NCBI GenBank assembly: GCA_913042885.1
Contig: CAJWLW010000002.1
Location: 1-60,767 of the forward strand
DNA length: 60,767 nucleotides
Source: an uncultured Lentisphaeria bacterium
GTDB lineage: Bacteria; Verrucomicrobiota; Lentisphaeria; JABSQK01; CAJWLW01
Direction of reading: 5' to 3'
The notes under the pieces were generated by a model. It was not told the DNA's origin, made no database searches, and saw nothing but the letters and a program-made list of their open reading frames with translations. Positions 17,880 through 26,234 of the stretch are shown one piece after another (the stretch's first letter is position 1; the number at the start of each line of letters is the position of its first letter). Both the position numbers and the translations under genes were made by a program.

Positions 17880-20354
17880 GTGGGACGAATCACCCGCCTT
17901 CTGCTTGGAGTTGTGATGACGGCAACAGTCAATGCTGCGGACCTTTTTGTCGATCCCAATGGTTCCATCCAGGCTGCAATCGATGCGGCGAACGAGGAGG
18001 GGGGCGACACGATTCACATTGCCAACGGCACCTACGTAGAACACCTGGCCATCGACAAGCCGCTGACCCTGCAGGGCCAGGGACTGGTGCACACGATCAT
18101 CGATGCCGACGGTACCGGGAGCGGTTTTACCATCAGCGGTACGGGGACTGTGACGATCACCGACCTTGCCGTGATCAACGGCAACGCTGTCCGCGGCGGT
18201 GGCTTCGATATCGAGGCCGACAGCGTCACCTTGCGCCGCGTGCAGATTCGCAATTGCACTGCCGGACGCGGCGGCGGGTTGTACGTGCGCGGGACCAGCT
18301 TCACGATGGAGCAGTCGATCGTTGCCTACTGCACCTCGACGACGGAGACCGTGACCGACGGTGGCAAAGGCGGCGGGCTCTATTTGATTTTCACCGATGG
18401 CCAGACCGCGAATATCACGGACTCCGCATTCTACGGGAACTACGCCTGGTTCGGCGGCGCGATGCGGCTGTGGGATGCTGAGGCCATTGTCAAACGTTGC
18501 CACATCTTCGCCAATCGCAGCCGCTGGGACGTCGTGGAAATCACCGAGACCAGCAATTTCGATCTTGTCGACTGTCTGCTGCAAAACAATCAATCGTTGT
18601 TTCAGGACATTCTGTCGTGCAGTTATGACAGTGTGATTCGCTACGCATACGTCACGGTGGCGGATAATGTGTCGCTCGGAGGAAATGGTTATCTGTATGG
18701 CGACCCGTTTTCGACAGTCGGCATATGGAACAGTGCATTCCAGGAAAACACGCCGGACGCAGTCGAAGTGAATCCCGACGCGGTGTTCGGCGGGGTTGTG
18801 TTGTCAACACCGCCGGCTGGCTTCAATCTTGTTCCGGCGACAGATTCATTCACGGTCGGTGACGATGGCGACTATTACCTGGCTGCCGCTGCCGATCAGC
18901 CGTCCTTGTTCATCGGCGCGGGTACGACCGATTCCCCGATCGCGCTGGACGCAGTCGCACGCCGCTGCGTACCTGCCGGAGACGCGGCTGCCGACCCGCC
19001 GAATTCCGGTTACTGCTATCCCGCGGTGCCGGAAGGGCAAGTGACGATCGATAGCGTCGCCCCGTGGGCGGTGACCGGGCACGGTGTGCCGTATCTGGTC
19101 TACGAGCTCGAGGAAGCAGGTACCCTGGATTTCGATGGCATCACATCCACCTTTCTCGGCGCCTTGAGCTTCGCAGACAGCGATCTCGACCAACCGCTGC
19201 CCGGCCAGTCGCCGTGGTTTTATCGACTCCGCGGCCGCCAACCGACCGGTGCGACTGTTCGTATCACTGTCCTCGGTGACCTTGGCGCCACCCTGAGCGA
19301 TCGAACAGTCGACCTGTTGAGCACCAGCCTCGAATGGCGTGCCAGTGCAACTACAGACGGTAATGGCCTGGCGACGTTGGACAATCTTCCACCCGGTACA
19401 TACACGGTGAAAGCCGGCGGTGGCGATGCGCTCTACAAGGCCGAATATCTCGTCGACATCACCGTAAGTGAATTCGGCGTGGCCGAGGGGACTGTCACAT
19501 TGAGCCAGGGCGGCATGATCACGGGTTCGGTTTTCAGCGACAATGCCGTTGTTGCGGGTGCCACTGTGGCGGTCTACGACGGCGACAGTAATCTCGTGAA
19601 CAGTTCAATAACCGACGCGAACGGCGATTACACGGTGGGCGGGCTGCCACCTGGCACTTACAAGGTGAGCGCCCACAACGAGCCGGTCTTCGCCACCGTC
19701 TACTGGCCGGAGGCTGAGGCGATTGCAGATGGTTCGGCGATCGTCATCACCGGTGTCGAGACGGCAACTGCGGACTTCGCAAATGTCCCGAGGCGTACGA
19801 GCCTGAGCGGCACCGTGACTGTGCCGGCGGGTGAAAAAGTGTTTCAGATGACAGTGGCTGTGTATGATTCGCTGACGTTTACCGAACAGGATTTCGTGTA
19901 TGCCCAGCCGGATGGGACCTACGAGGTGTACGCGCTGCCCGGCACCTATGTGCTGGCTGCCGGTGAAGGGAGTGACCTCGTCAACACTTTTTCCGATGAA
20001 TTGACTGTCGACGTACTGCCGCTGGTCGACATTGATTTTTCGCTGGTCCCGGGCGGGACGATATCGGGATTGGTTGTCGATGAAGGCGAGTTTCCGGCGC
20101 CGAATGTTTACGTCGACTTTTACACGGTCAGCGGCAATGTCGTCACCTATGTGGACTCGGCAGTTACCAATGCGACCGGTGACTATCTCTCGCCAAACCT
20201 GCCGGAGGCCACCTATGTCATGCAGGCATACGGCGACCCGCTGTACAGTAATGTGTGGTATCCGGACGCTGCGGAGCCGGCGGGCGCAACGACGATTTCC
20301 CTGCTGGCGTACGAAGACATCGAAGATATTGATTTTCAGGTGCAGGAACAATGA
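17880..20354 (+). CDS. Secreted beta-helix protein with repeated beta-sandwich domains
   Basis: This 824-residue exported protein has a signal peptide (RLLLGVVMTATVNAAD). A right-handed parallel beta-helix follows (about 22-300), with pectate-lyase-like rungs such as IQAAIDAANEEGGDTIHIANGTY and repeated short strand and turn units. After a linker, four or more carboxypeptidase-regulatory/SdrB-like sandwiches run from about 470 to the end. Each contains a turn like (D)GNGLATLDNLPPGTYTVKAG or ANGDYTVGGLPPGTYKVSA. The helix may bind or cleave a polysaccharide; the sandwiches form a stalk. Start GTG 17880 follows AAGGA with a 9-base gap. The last codons overlap the ATG of an ECF sigma gene (ATGA, 20351-20354), which is unusual for a surface protein. 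Confidence 0.85.
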   Translation: MGRITRLLLGVVMTATVNAADLFVDPNGSIQAAIDAANEEGGDTIHIANGTYVEHLAIDKPLTLQGQGLVHTIIDADGTGSGFTISGTGTVTITDLAVINGNAVRGGGFDIEADSVTLRRVQIRNCTAGRGGGLYVRGTSFTMEQSIVAYCTSTTETVTDGGKGGGLYLIFTDGQTANITDSAFYGNYAWFGGAMRLWDAEAIVKRCHIFANRSRWDVVEITETSNFDLVDCLLQNNQSLFQDILSCSYDSVIRYAYVTVADNVSLGGNGYLYGDPFSTVGIWNSAFQENTPDAVEVNPDAVFGGVVLSTPPAGFNLVPATDSFTVGDDGDYYLAAAADQPSLFIGAGTTDSPIALDAVARRCVPAGDAAADPPNSGYCYPAVPEGQVTIDSVAPWAVTGHGVPYLVYELEEAGTLDFDGITSTFLGALSFADSDLDQPLPGQSPWFYRLRGRQPTGATVRITVLGDLGATLSDRTVDLLSTSLEWRASATTDGNGLATLDNLPPGTYTVKAGGGDALYKAEYLVDITVSEFGVAEGTVTLSQGGMITGSVFSDNAVVAGATVAVYDGDSNLVNSSITDANGDYTVGGLPPGTYKVSAHNEPVFATVYWPEAEAIADGSAIVITGVETATADFANVPRRTSLSGTVTVPAGEKVFQMTVAVYDSLTFTEQDFVYAQPDGTYEVYALPGTYVLAAGEGSDLVNTFSDELTVDVLPLVDIDFSLVPGGTISGLVVDEGEFPAPNVYVDFYTVSGNVVTYVDSAVTNATGDYLSPNLPEATYVMQAYGDPLYSNVWYPDAAEPAGATTISLLAYEDIEDIDFQVQEQ

Positions 20355-20944
20355 GTGCACAGCTGACGACAAATGTGTCCCGGGAAGAGACGGACGTGCT
20401 GATTCGTCGAATTTGCAACGGCGACACGGATGCGTTTGCCGAGCTCGTGGACGCGATGAAACATTTGGCATACGCGCCGGCTTATCGGCGCACACGGGAC
20501 CGTGAACTGTCGATGGAGATTGTCCAGGACTCGTTCCTGAAGCTGTACCGGCAACTGCCGAAATGGGATTTTTCATGTCATGTCAAGACCTGGCTGTACC
20601 GTGTCGTGACGAACGCCTGCATCGACTACTATCGCCGCAACAAAGCGACGCTGGTTTCGATTGATGATCCGGAGACGAGTCATAGTTTCGAGATCGCCGT
20701 GAGCTCTGCCGGTGCGGATCCGGCACGCCGGGCAGTATCCAGTGACTGGCGGCGGTTGCTCGAGGTGTGCATCAACGAGTTACCCGAACGTATGCAGGGC
20801 GCCTTTCGCCTCAAGTATATCGACGGGTTATCCCTGAAAGAGGTCGCGGAGGTCCAGCAGTGTTCGATCGGCACGATCAAGGCGACGCTGCACAAGGCCA
20901 CACGCAAAGTGCAGGAACGACTACTCACTTTTGAAACAGCCTGA
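20351..20944 (+). CDS. ECF-family RNA polymerase sigma factor
   Basis: This 197-residue sigma-70 factor of the extracytoplasmic-function type has region 2 at about 18-90, including DAFAELVDAMKHLAYAPAYR, MEIVQDSFLKLYRQLPKWD and VKTWLYRVVTNACIDYYRR. Region 4, at about 135-190, ends in a helix-turn-helix: LPERMQGAFRLKYIDGLSLKEVAEVQ with SIGTIKATLHKATRKVQ. It redirects RNA polymerase to a small regulon. Its ATG overlaps the beta-helix gene stop, implying translational coupling, and a one-TM protein follows 18 bases later in the position usual for an anti-sigma factor. Targets are unknown; autoregulation of this block is a reasonable guess. Confidence 0.93.
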   Translation: MSAQLTTNVSREETDVLIRRICNGDTDAFAELVDAMKHLAYAPAYRRTRDRELSMEIVQDSFLKLYRQLPKWDFSCHVKTWLYRVVTNACIDYYRRNKATLVSIDDPETSHSFEIAVSSAGADPARRAVSSDWRRLLEVCINELPERMQGAFRLKYIDGLSLKEVAEVQQCSIGTIKATLHKATRKVQERLLTFETA

Positions 20945-20962
20945 CAACACACGGAGCATATA

Positions 20963-21514
20963 ATGAACAAGGACGAACACTACGAATCGACGGATCCGGA
21001 ATCCACTTTGGATCCAGCCATCGCGGAGGCATTGATCATGCCCGACGAAGAAATCGACTACCCCGCCGACGAAACCTGGAACAACCTGGGCCAGGTGGTG
21101 CTGGAGAAGGCGATCAGCGCCGAGAACTCCGAACAACGCAAGACGCCGATGCCGTTGCTGTTGAAAGCAGGGTGGTGGACAGCGATCGCGGCGGCTGTCG
21201 TGTTGATCGCTGCAATATGGCCGCGACAGACGACCGAGCCGATGAATCAGCAGGCAAGCGAGCTACAGAACGACAGCACGACTGGGCAGCCGGAGACCGA
21301 GTGGGCCGAAGTCGCCGGTTTCCTGTCCGTGGCCGAGGAAGACCTCGCTGTTCTCGATGCCCTCGAATGGCAGGCGGAGCTTGATATATTGATGCTTGAT
21401 CTCGAGGCAGCCGGTATCGTCGACACAGATGACGCGGAGGCGCTGGACGCGTTGCTCGAGGGCTATGGAATTAACACCGAAGGTCTGGTGTCGAGTTACC
21501 TCGAACAATTTTGA
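20963..21514 (+). CDS. Probable anti-sigma partner, one transmembrane helix
   Basis: This 183-residue protein directly follows the ECF sigma gene. The N-terminal ~65 residues are acidic and soluble (EALIMPDEEIDYPADETWNNL). One transmembrane helix spans about 70-88 (WWTAIAAAVVLIAAIW), and an acidic, helical C-terminal domain of ~95 residues would lie outside. This topology and gene position match anti-sigma factors that hold an ECF sigma at the membrane. I see neither the zinc-binding HxxxCxxC of ZAS proteins nor a known sensor domain, so the assignment rests on context. The exposed part repeats LDALE/LDLEAAG/LDALLEG elements. Alternatively it is an unrelated membrane protein of the operon. 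A GGAG motif about 9 bases before ATG 20963 supports the start. Confidence 0.65.
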   Translation: MNKDEHYESTDPESTLDPAIAEALIMPDEEIDYPADETWNNLGQVVLEKAISAENSEQRKTPMPLLLKAGWWTAIAAAVVLIAAIWPRQTTEPMNQQASELQNDSTTGQPETEWAEVAGFLSVAEEDLAVLDALEWQAELDILMLDLEAAGIVDTDDAEALDALLEGYGINTEGLVSSYLEQF

Positions 21515-21643
21515 GAGGCGGTGTAGATTTGTAGCGCGGTGGATTCCCGTCGACGTTTTGGAATCGTCCAGTACAAGTGGAAGTTCACCGTTCTGCAAAG
21601 GAATAATGGATTGGCATTTTGCTGTTCGAGTTCACCGGCAGGC

Positions 21644-22990
21644 ATGTGCTGTGTCAAAAAGCCACGCGTTCTTGCCTCCGCGCTGCCTGCTATTGCCGCC
21701 GTATTGCTCTACGGACAGGTTTTGTCTGCCCAGAGCATCCCGGAGGCGTGGGATGGCGTCGACTATCATCTCCTGATCGGTGACACGGATGCCGCTCTCG
21801 AATTGCTGGCCGAGCTCTCGCTGATCGAATCGGAAACCGGGGCAGCGCTCGAAGCGGCGGCGGCGATCTATATCGACGCCGTCGACCTGGGTCAAGCCGC
21901 CGTTATTTTGGAGGAACTCGTGGCCCTGCCGGGTTACGACGGTGTCGCACCGGCACTCGCGGCGCTCTACTGGAAGCTGGGCAAGAAAGAAAAGGTCGTA
22001 GACCTCTACGAATCCAGGCATGATGCAGAATGGAGCGACGCAATGTTGTCGCTCGTGCGCCAGGCATACATCGCGGTACGCGGTTCTGCACCCAAATTGG
22101 TGTCGATGAGAAGATCACGCCTTCGGTACTACTGGACCTCTACCGGGTCATCTTCTGAGTACCCGCCGTTCGATCGCGACAGCGTCCGCGACACGGAGTA
22201 TGTCGCGGGTTCGCGGTTGCGCCTGCGACTGCCGCGTGGCGAGCTGCGTATCGAACCGGAAATCATTTGGCAGCACTATTTCTCCGAATCCTCGCCGGCA
22301 TCGTTTCCGCGGTATGCCTTCGACCGCTACAGTCTGTCTCTGGGCGGACATTATGAAACCGGGAACTGGCAGATCAAGGCCAAGGCGGGTAACTACACAA
22401 CGGACAACGAAAACATCGACATCGCGACGGATTTTCAGCACTTGTGGAATTACGCGGCCGATGTCGAGTACGAGAGCGATGCATGGCTGATCGGCCTCGA
22501 CGTGTTGCGAGAGCCATTCCTCGATACGGATGTAGACAAGGTGGCGTTCGAAAGATTCAGCCGTTACCGAGCCCGGCTCGAACTTTATCCATCCCCCGAT
22601 ACAATCTGGCGAACCAGCCTCAGCCAGCGCGAGTTCAGCGGGACCGTGACGGATTACCGGAGGATCGATTCCGGGATCATGTATAGGCTGCCGGCCAGCG
22701 TTCCGCTGTCGGCCGGTGTGGGTATCATTCATGAATTCCGTGACGAAGACGAGACAATCGTGACAGGCACAGTGGATTTGCCTGTTGTCGTATCTGCCGG
22801 AAACCTGTACCTCAGTGTCGCACTCGAAGCCAACACGCACAATGGCGATCGCCAACTCGACACGTTCCTGTCCTGGTCACGGACTTTCAGTGGTCGACAA
22901 GTGAACGCCGGTATGAGCGTGAGTCGAGAACTGGCCACCGCCGACAGCCAGAGCATCTACGCCTTTCTGACAATCTCTGGAACGCGGTAG
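21644..22990 (+). CDS. Probable outer-membrane barrel with TPR-like N-domain
   Basis: This protein of about 448 residues follows the sigma/anti-sigma pair in the same direction. From ATG 21644 it opens with a signal peptide (KKPRVLASALPAIAAVLLYG then LSAQS). Residues ~30-130 form helical pairs rich in Ala and Leu (LLAELSLIESETGAALEAAA, LGKKEKVVDLYESR), resembling tetratricopeptide repeats. From ~150 to the end the pattern alternates polar and hydrophobic residues with many Tyr, Arg and Ser in strands, such as RLRYYWTSTG, YVAGSRLRLRLPRGEL and YSLSLGGHYETGNW. That fits an outer-membrane beta-barrel, although the last residue is Arg rather than the usual aromatic. It may form a pore or export apparatus for the surface protein. 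An earlier GTG (21539) is possible but adds residues before the signal peptide. Confidence 0.68.
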   Translation: MCCVKKPRVLASALPAIAAVLLYGQVLSAQSIPEAWDGVDYHLLIGDTDAALELLAELSLIESETGAALEAAAAIYIDAVDLGQAAVILEELVALPGYDGVAPALAALYWKLGKKEKVVDLYESRHDAEWSDAMLSLVRQAYIAVRGSAPKLVSMRRSRLRYYWTSTGSSSEYPPFDRDSVRDTEYVAGSRLRLRLPRGELRIEPEIIWQHYFSESSPASFPRYAFDRYSLSLGGHYETGNWQIKAKAGNYTTDNENIDIATDFQHLWNYAADVEYESDAWLIGLDVLREPFLDTDVDKVAFERFSRYRARLELYPSPDTIWRTSLSQREFSGTVTDYRRIDSGIMYRLPASVPLSAGVGIIHEFRDEDETIVTGTVDLPVVVSAGNLYLSVALEANTHNGDRQLDTFLSWSRTFSGRQVNAGMSVSRELATADSQSIYAFLTISGTR

Positions 22991-23042
22991 GCACCATCCT
23001 GGAGCGCGGCGCCACAAAGACATGCGGTGCCCGTGTTGCGAT

Positions 23043-24212
23043 TCACGGTGTCAGGTCGACGACGGCATCGCCGTCGGCCAGGATCCAATAACCGACGCTG
23101 GGCGCCAATTGTCCGTTGTCGACGGACATGTACCGTGCCGCCGCGGTATCCCACGTCCAGATCGTGGCATTGGACGCGGGCGTGGCAACGGTCTGCGCAA
23201 CCCCGACGAGATTCCACCCGGTATAAAGCAACAGTGTATTGTCGATGATCGCCTGACCGGTGACGGCGATATCCTGCTGCTCTGTTGCGTGAATCCAGTA
23301 TCCGGTCTTGCCCGCTACGGTGCGACCGAACACGAAGCTGTGTTCCAGAGCATTCCACGACCAGCTCACGGTGATTGCTGGGGGCCACAGGGCTGTGTCC
23401 GGCTGCACCGTCGGTGCGATAAGATTCCAGCCGGCGGTCACCGACACGTTGTCGTTCGTTGCTGTGTCGCTTTGCGGATCGGTGCCGAGGCGGAATTCAT
23501 CACGATTTGACAGGGTGTCCGCATCCGCATCGGCCTCGGGGTCTATCGCTGTCGTGCCGAAATGACGAACTGCCCAGTCATCGTTTATCACCGGGCCGAA
23601 TACTGCTTCGACCTGTCGTGTTCTATCCATCGGGAGCAGCAGTGGATTGTTTGTCGTGTCGTCGGGGAGGACGTCGCCGGTCCACCCCACAAATTCATGC
23701 AGTGGCCCTGCGGTTGCGGTGAGCTCGGCATTGTCGAACTCCGCGTAGTCACCAGCAACGTCGTCGACGGCGCCGGCACCTTCGCTGTCGATCGTCAGCG
23801 CATGATATACGAACGGCTGCCACACGACATCCGTTGCCGAGACGCGATGACTGGTTGGATCAGCGAGCGGCAGAAACGCATCCTGCGCGGTGGCGTCTGC
23901 GAGGTCTGCAATCATCAGGTTTTCCCAGTCGACGACTTTAAGTCTGGCATCGACCAGCGCGTTGTTCAGGTTGATGGTACCGATGAAATGCCCGTTGCCT
24001 GCAACATCGAGCCCGATGGTGTCGGCTTCGCCCACAAAGTTGTCTTCCTGGTCGAACACACCGGGGCGGATGTTATCGAAATCGTCAATCGTGGCGTCGG
24101 CGCCGCTCGGCAGGCGAAACGGCGACTCGGCACTGCCGAGCTCAAGCAGCAATGCTGTGCCGCGGGCGTTTGTCAGGCAAAACAGTGACAGGATTATTAC
24201 GCGTACGATCAT
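23043..24212 (-). CDS. Secreted protein with InlB-type repeat and GWNL modules
   Basis: This protein of about 389 residues starts with a signal peptide (MIVRVIILSLFCLTNARG). A beta-rich N-terminal domain is followed by an InlB B-repeat-like unit (about 180-215, LHEFVGWTGDVLPDD ... VEAVFGPV). A short calcium-type acidic stretch of the thrombospondin-3 style comes next (DPEADADADTLSNRDEFRLG). Two C-terminal modules begin with AGWNLIAPTVQPD and TGWNLVGVAQTV and include a W-(S/T)-W strand (VSWSWNALE, IWTWDTAA). Such modules occur in extracellular adhesins and PVC surface proteins. It starts 2 bases after the stop of the preceding gene, so the two form an operon. The function is probably surface attachment; no catalytic motif is seen. 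Confidence 0.72.
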   Translation of the reverse strand: MIVRVIILSLFCLTNARGTALLLELGSAESPFRLPSGADATIDDFDNIRPGVFDQEDNFVGEADTIGLDVAGNGHFIGTINLNNALVDARLKVVDWENLMIADLADATAQDAFLPLADPTSHRVSATDVVWQPFVYHALTIDSEGAGAVDDVAGDYAEFDNAELTATAGPLHEFVGWTGDVLPDDTTNNPLLLPMDRTRQVEAVFGPVINDDWAVRHFGTTAIDPEADADADTLSNRDEFRLGTDPQSDTATNDNVSVTAGWNLIAPTVQPDTALWPPAITVSWSWNALEHSFVFGRTVAGKTGYWIHATEQQDIAVTGQAIIDNTLLLYTGWNLVGVAQTVATPASNATIWTWDTAAARYMSVDNGQLAPSVGYWILADGDAVVDLTP

Positions 24213-24214
24213 AG

Positions 24215-24949
24215 TCAGAACGGCCGGTCGAAGGTCAGCGTGGCAGATACGGTGCCGCTGTTGTAGTAGAGGAAGGCGGTTGCCAGTTCGATGACGGGAT
24301 CGGCAAGGTTCCCCTGCCATACACCGCCGACCCGGTCATAGGTTTCCCAGTCTGCAGCGGCGGCATCCCAGATTTTGATCTGGTCACCATCGGCGGCACC
24401 GGTCCACGCCAGACTGTTCAGCGTGACTGCGACGGGCCACGGATAGGCCAGGAGCTGCCAGTTCTGCGGCGGCGCCAATATGCCGATACTGTCACTTTCG
24501 GGGACGATGCCGTACAGTTGAATCGTTGTCGTGCCGTCGTCGCTGCGGCTGCGCATCCAGGCGGCGCCGTGTTCGATGACGATACGGCCTGCCGGCATCG
24601 CTGTCTCGGTGCCGTAGATGCGCCACTGCCCCCCTGTCAACTGATAAACGTTGAAGGCGTTGCCGGTCCAGACATGGAGCAGCTCGCCGTCGTTCGCGTC
24701 GCCGGTCAGCATCGAGGCGATTGTATGCGTCGTGTCGAACGGGCAGCTGATTGGCGCCACTGCATCGTCTACAAGGGGTACGGTGACTGTGCCGGCGACT
24801 GGCGACAGCGTGTCGGCCGCAACGGCGAGGGTGGTTAGCATAGCGATGACAGCGGATTGAAACATCGATAGTACTACGGGCACACAGCATGATGTATTAC
24901 ACGGATTGAGCTTGCAGAGGAGCGATGGTATCGTTGTCATCCGTTTCAT
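24215..24949 (-). CDS. Secreted protein with GWNL-like module
   Basis: This 244-residue exported protein has a long signal region ending in MFQSAVIAMLTTLAVAADT. The body is beta-rich, with elements such as ELLHVWTGNAFNVYQLTGGQW, WQLLAYPWPVAVTLNSLAW and DQIKIWDAAAADWETYDRVGG. The NWQLLAYPW segment and following W-containing strand resemble the GWNL modules of the gene 2 bases downstream, suggesting common origin. I do not recognise a catalytic site. I chose ATG 24949 because AGGA lies 10 bases upstream; an ATG at 24865 opens directly on the shorter signal peptide and is also possible. It is probably a surface or periplasmic partner of the InlB-repeat protein. Confidence 0.62.
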   Translation of the reverse strand: MKRMTTIPSLLCKLNPCNTSCCVPVVLSMFQSAVIAMLTTLAVAADTLSPVAGTVTVPLVDDAVAPISCPFDTTHTIASMLTGDANDGELLHVWTGNAFNVYQLTGGQWRIYGTETAMPAGRIVIEHGAAWMRSRSDDGTTTIQLYGIVPESDSIGILAPPQNWQLLAYPWPVAVTLNSLAWTGAADGDQIKIWDAAAADWETYDRVGGVWQGNLADPVIELATAFLYYNSGTVSATLTFDRPF

Positions 24950-25126
24950 CTGGATCGTGTCCTGATCAATGCGGGGTTTGCCGATCTGGCCGGACACTCG
25001 GCGGCTCACTGACGATGCGCTTCGACCGGCGACCAGCGTCCGGTCCGCTACCTGCAAAGCGCCTCGTAAATTGAGTAGAGTCGTTCTACTCAGTCGCGAT
25101 CTTCTCCATCTCATTCACGAGCAGCC

Positions 25127-26200
25127 TCACCAGGTCTGGCTGAGCAAGCGGATCCAGTTTCCCGACAGAATCCCGGTGATATCTTCTACCGAGTATCCCC
25201 GCTTCTCCAGCAGGTCCGGCAATTGTTGCAGATCGGCGATGGTGTTCAGATCGCGCGGCGACTGTTCGCTGCCGAAACCGCCATCCAGATCCGTACCGAT
25301 CCCGGAATGGCCCGTGTTGCCGGCGAGCTGGGCGATGTGATCGATGTGGTCGACGACGGTATCGAGGGTTGCCGATGTTGCCTGGTCATATGACGGCGTA
25401 TCCTTCTTCCAGGCCGGGTCGAGCATCCACGCATCGAATGCCGTACCGATCACGCCGTCACGCTCGACAATCGCCTTGATCATCTCGTCGGAGAGTTGCC
25501 GTTGTCCAGGGACCAGGGCCCGGCAGTTGTGATGCGAGGCGGCCACTGGTCCATCGTACGTTTCAAGGGTTTCCCAGAACGCCTGGTCCGTAGTATGGGT
25601 CAGGTCAACGATGATCCCCGCGGCAGCCAGTGCCTCGAGCAGAGGTTTGGCTCGTGGCAGCAGTCCCCCTTCGGTCCCGGTCCCGTGCGAATAGGAACTG
25701 ATGCCGTAGTGTGCCAGGCTGACCATGCGCAATCCCAGGTCCCACCACTCCGCGACGTTGTCCGGAGAGAGAATCGGATCGGCGCTTTCCATCGCCAGCA
25801 CCAGTCCGATCGGGGTGTCTGCCGCCGGGGCTTGCCATGAGTCAACGACTTCGTTGAGGTCGGACACATTGTGGATGAACCGGATCAGACCTTCCCGCTC
25901 GAGCACTTGGTAATAAGCGACGTGGCCGCGCCCAATGCCGTGGCATTGATCCTGGCAGTACATGCCCGATCGTGTCCATTCGTCATTGGGATCGATACGG
26001 CTCATCACCGTGCCGAAAACGATGCCGACATGTCCCCGGCGCAACTCCGGCCATGTCACTGTGCAGCTCCCGAATGAGCGCCTTATGTTTTCACCGTCCT
26101 GCGTGCGTACGGTTGCTGCAGGGACGGTGAGGTCGCGGTTGACCTGAACAGCAGAGAAGGCCAGGTCGAGGTGCGCGTCGATGATCAGTTGATGTGCCAT
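25127..26200 (-). CDS. Membrane dipeptidase, peptidase family M19
   Basis: This 357-residue zinc peptidase of family M19 hydrolyses dipeptides, often with a D-residue or dehydro-residue at the C-terminal position. Metal-site elements are visible: HLD in IIDAHLDLAF near residue 9, a bridging Glu in VLAMESADPI, His in IIVDLTHTTDQAF, His in VAASHHNCRAL, and an Asp in IGTDLDGGFG. No signal peptide is present, so unlike the mammalian enzyme it is probably cytoplasmic. Start ATG 26200 opens directly on the first beta strand. It lies 34 bases after a paralogue, with an almost identical motif order, so the two are a tandem duplication and likely cotranscribed. The actual substrate may be a modified peptide or lactam. 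Confidence 0.88.
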   Translation of the reverse strand: MAHQLIIDAHLDLAFSAVQVNRDLTVPAATVRTQDGENIRRSFGSCTVTWPELRRGHVGIVFGTVMSRIDPNDEWTRSGMYCQDQCHGIGRGHVAYYQVLEREGLIRFIHNVSDLNEVVDSWQAPAADTPIGLVLAMESADPILSPDNVAEWWDLGLRMVSLAHYGISSYSHGTGTEGGLLPRAKPLLEALAAAGIIVDLTHTTDQAFWETLETYDGPVAASHHNCRALVPGQRQLSDEMIKAIVERDGVIGTAFDAWMLDPAWKKDTPSYDQATSATLDTVVDHIDHIAQLAGNTGHSGIGTDLDGGFGSEQSPRDLNTIADLQQLPDLLEKRGYSVEDITGILSGNWIRLLSQTW

Positions 26201-26234
26201 TTGTGATTCGGGATTCGTGATTTGTGAGTCGCCC

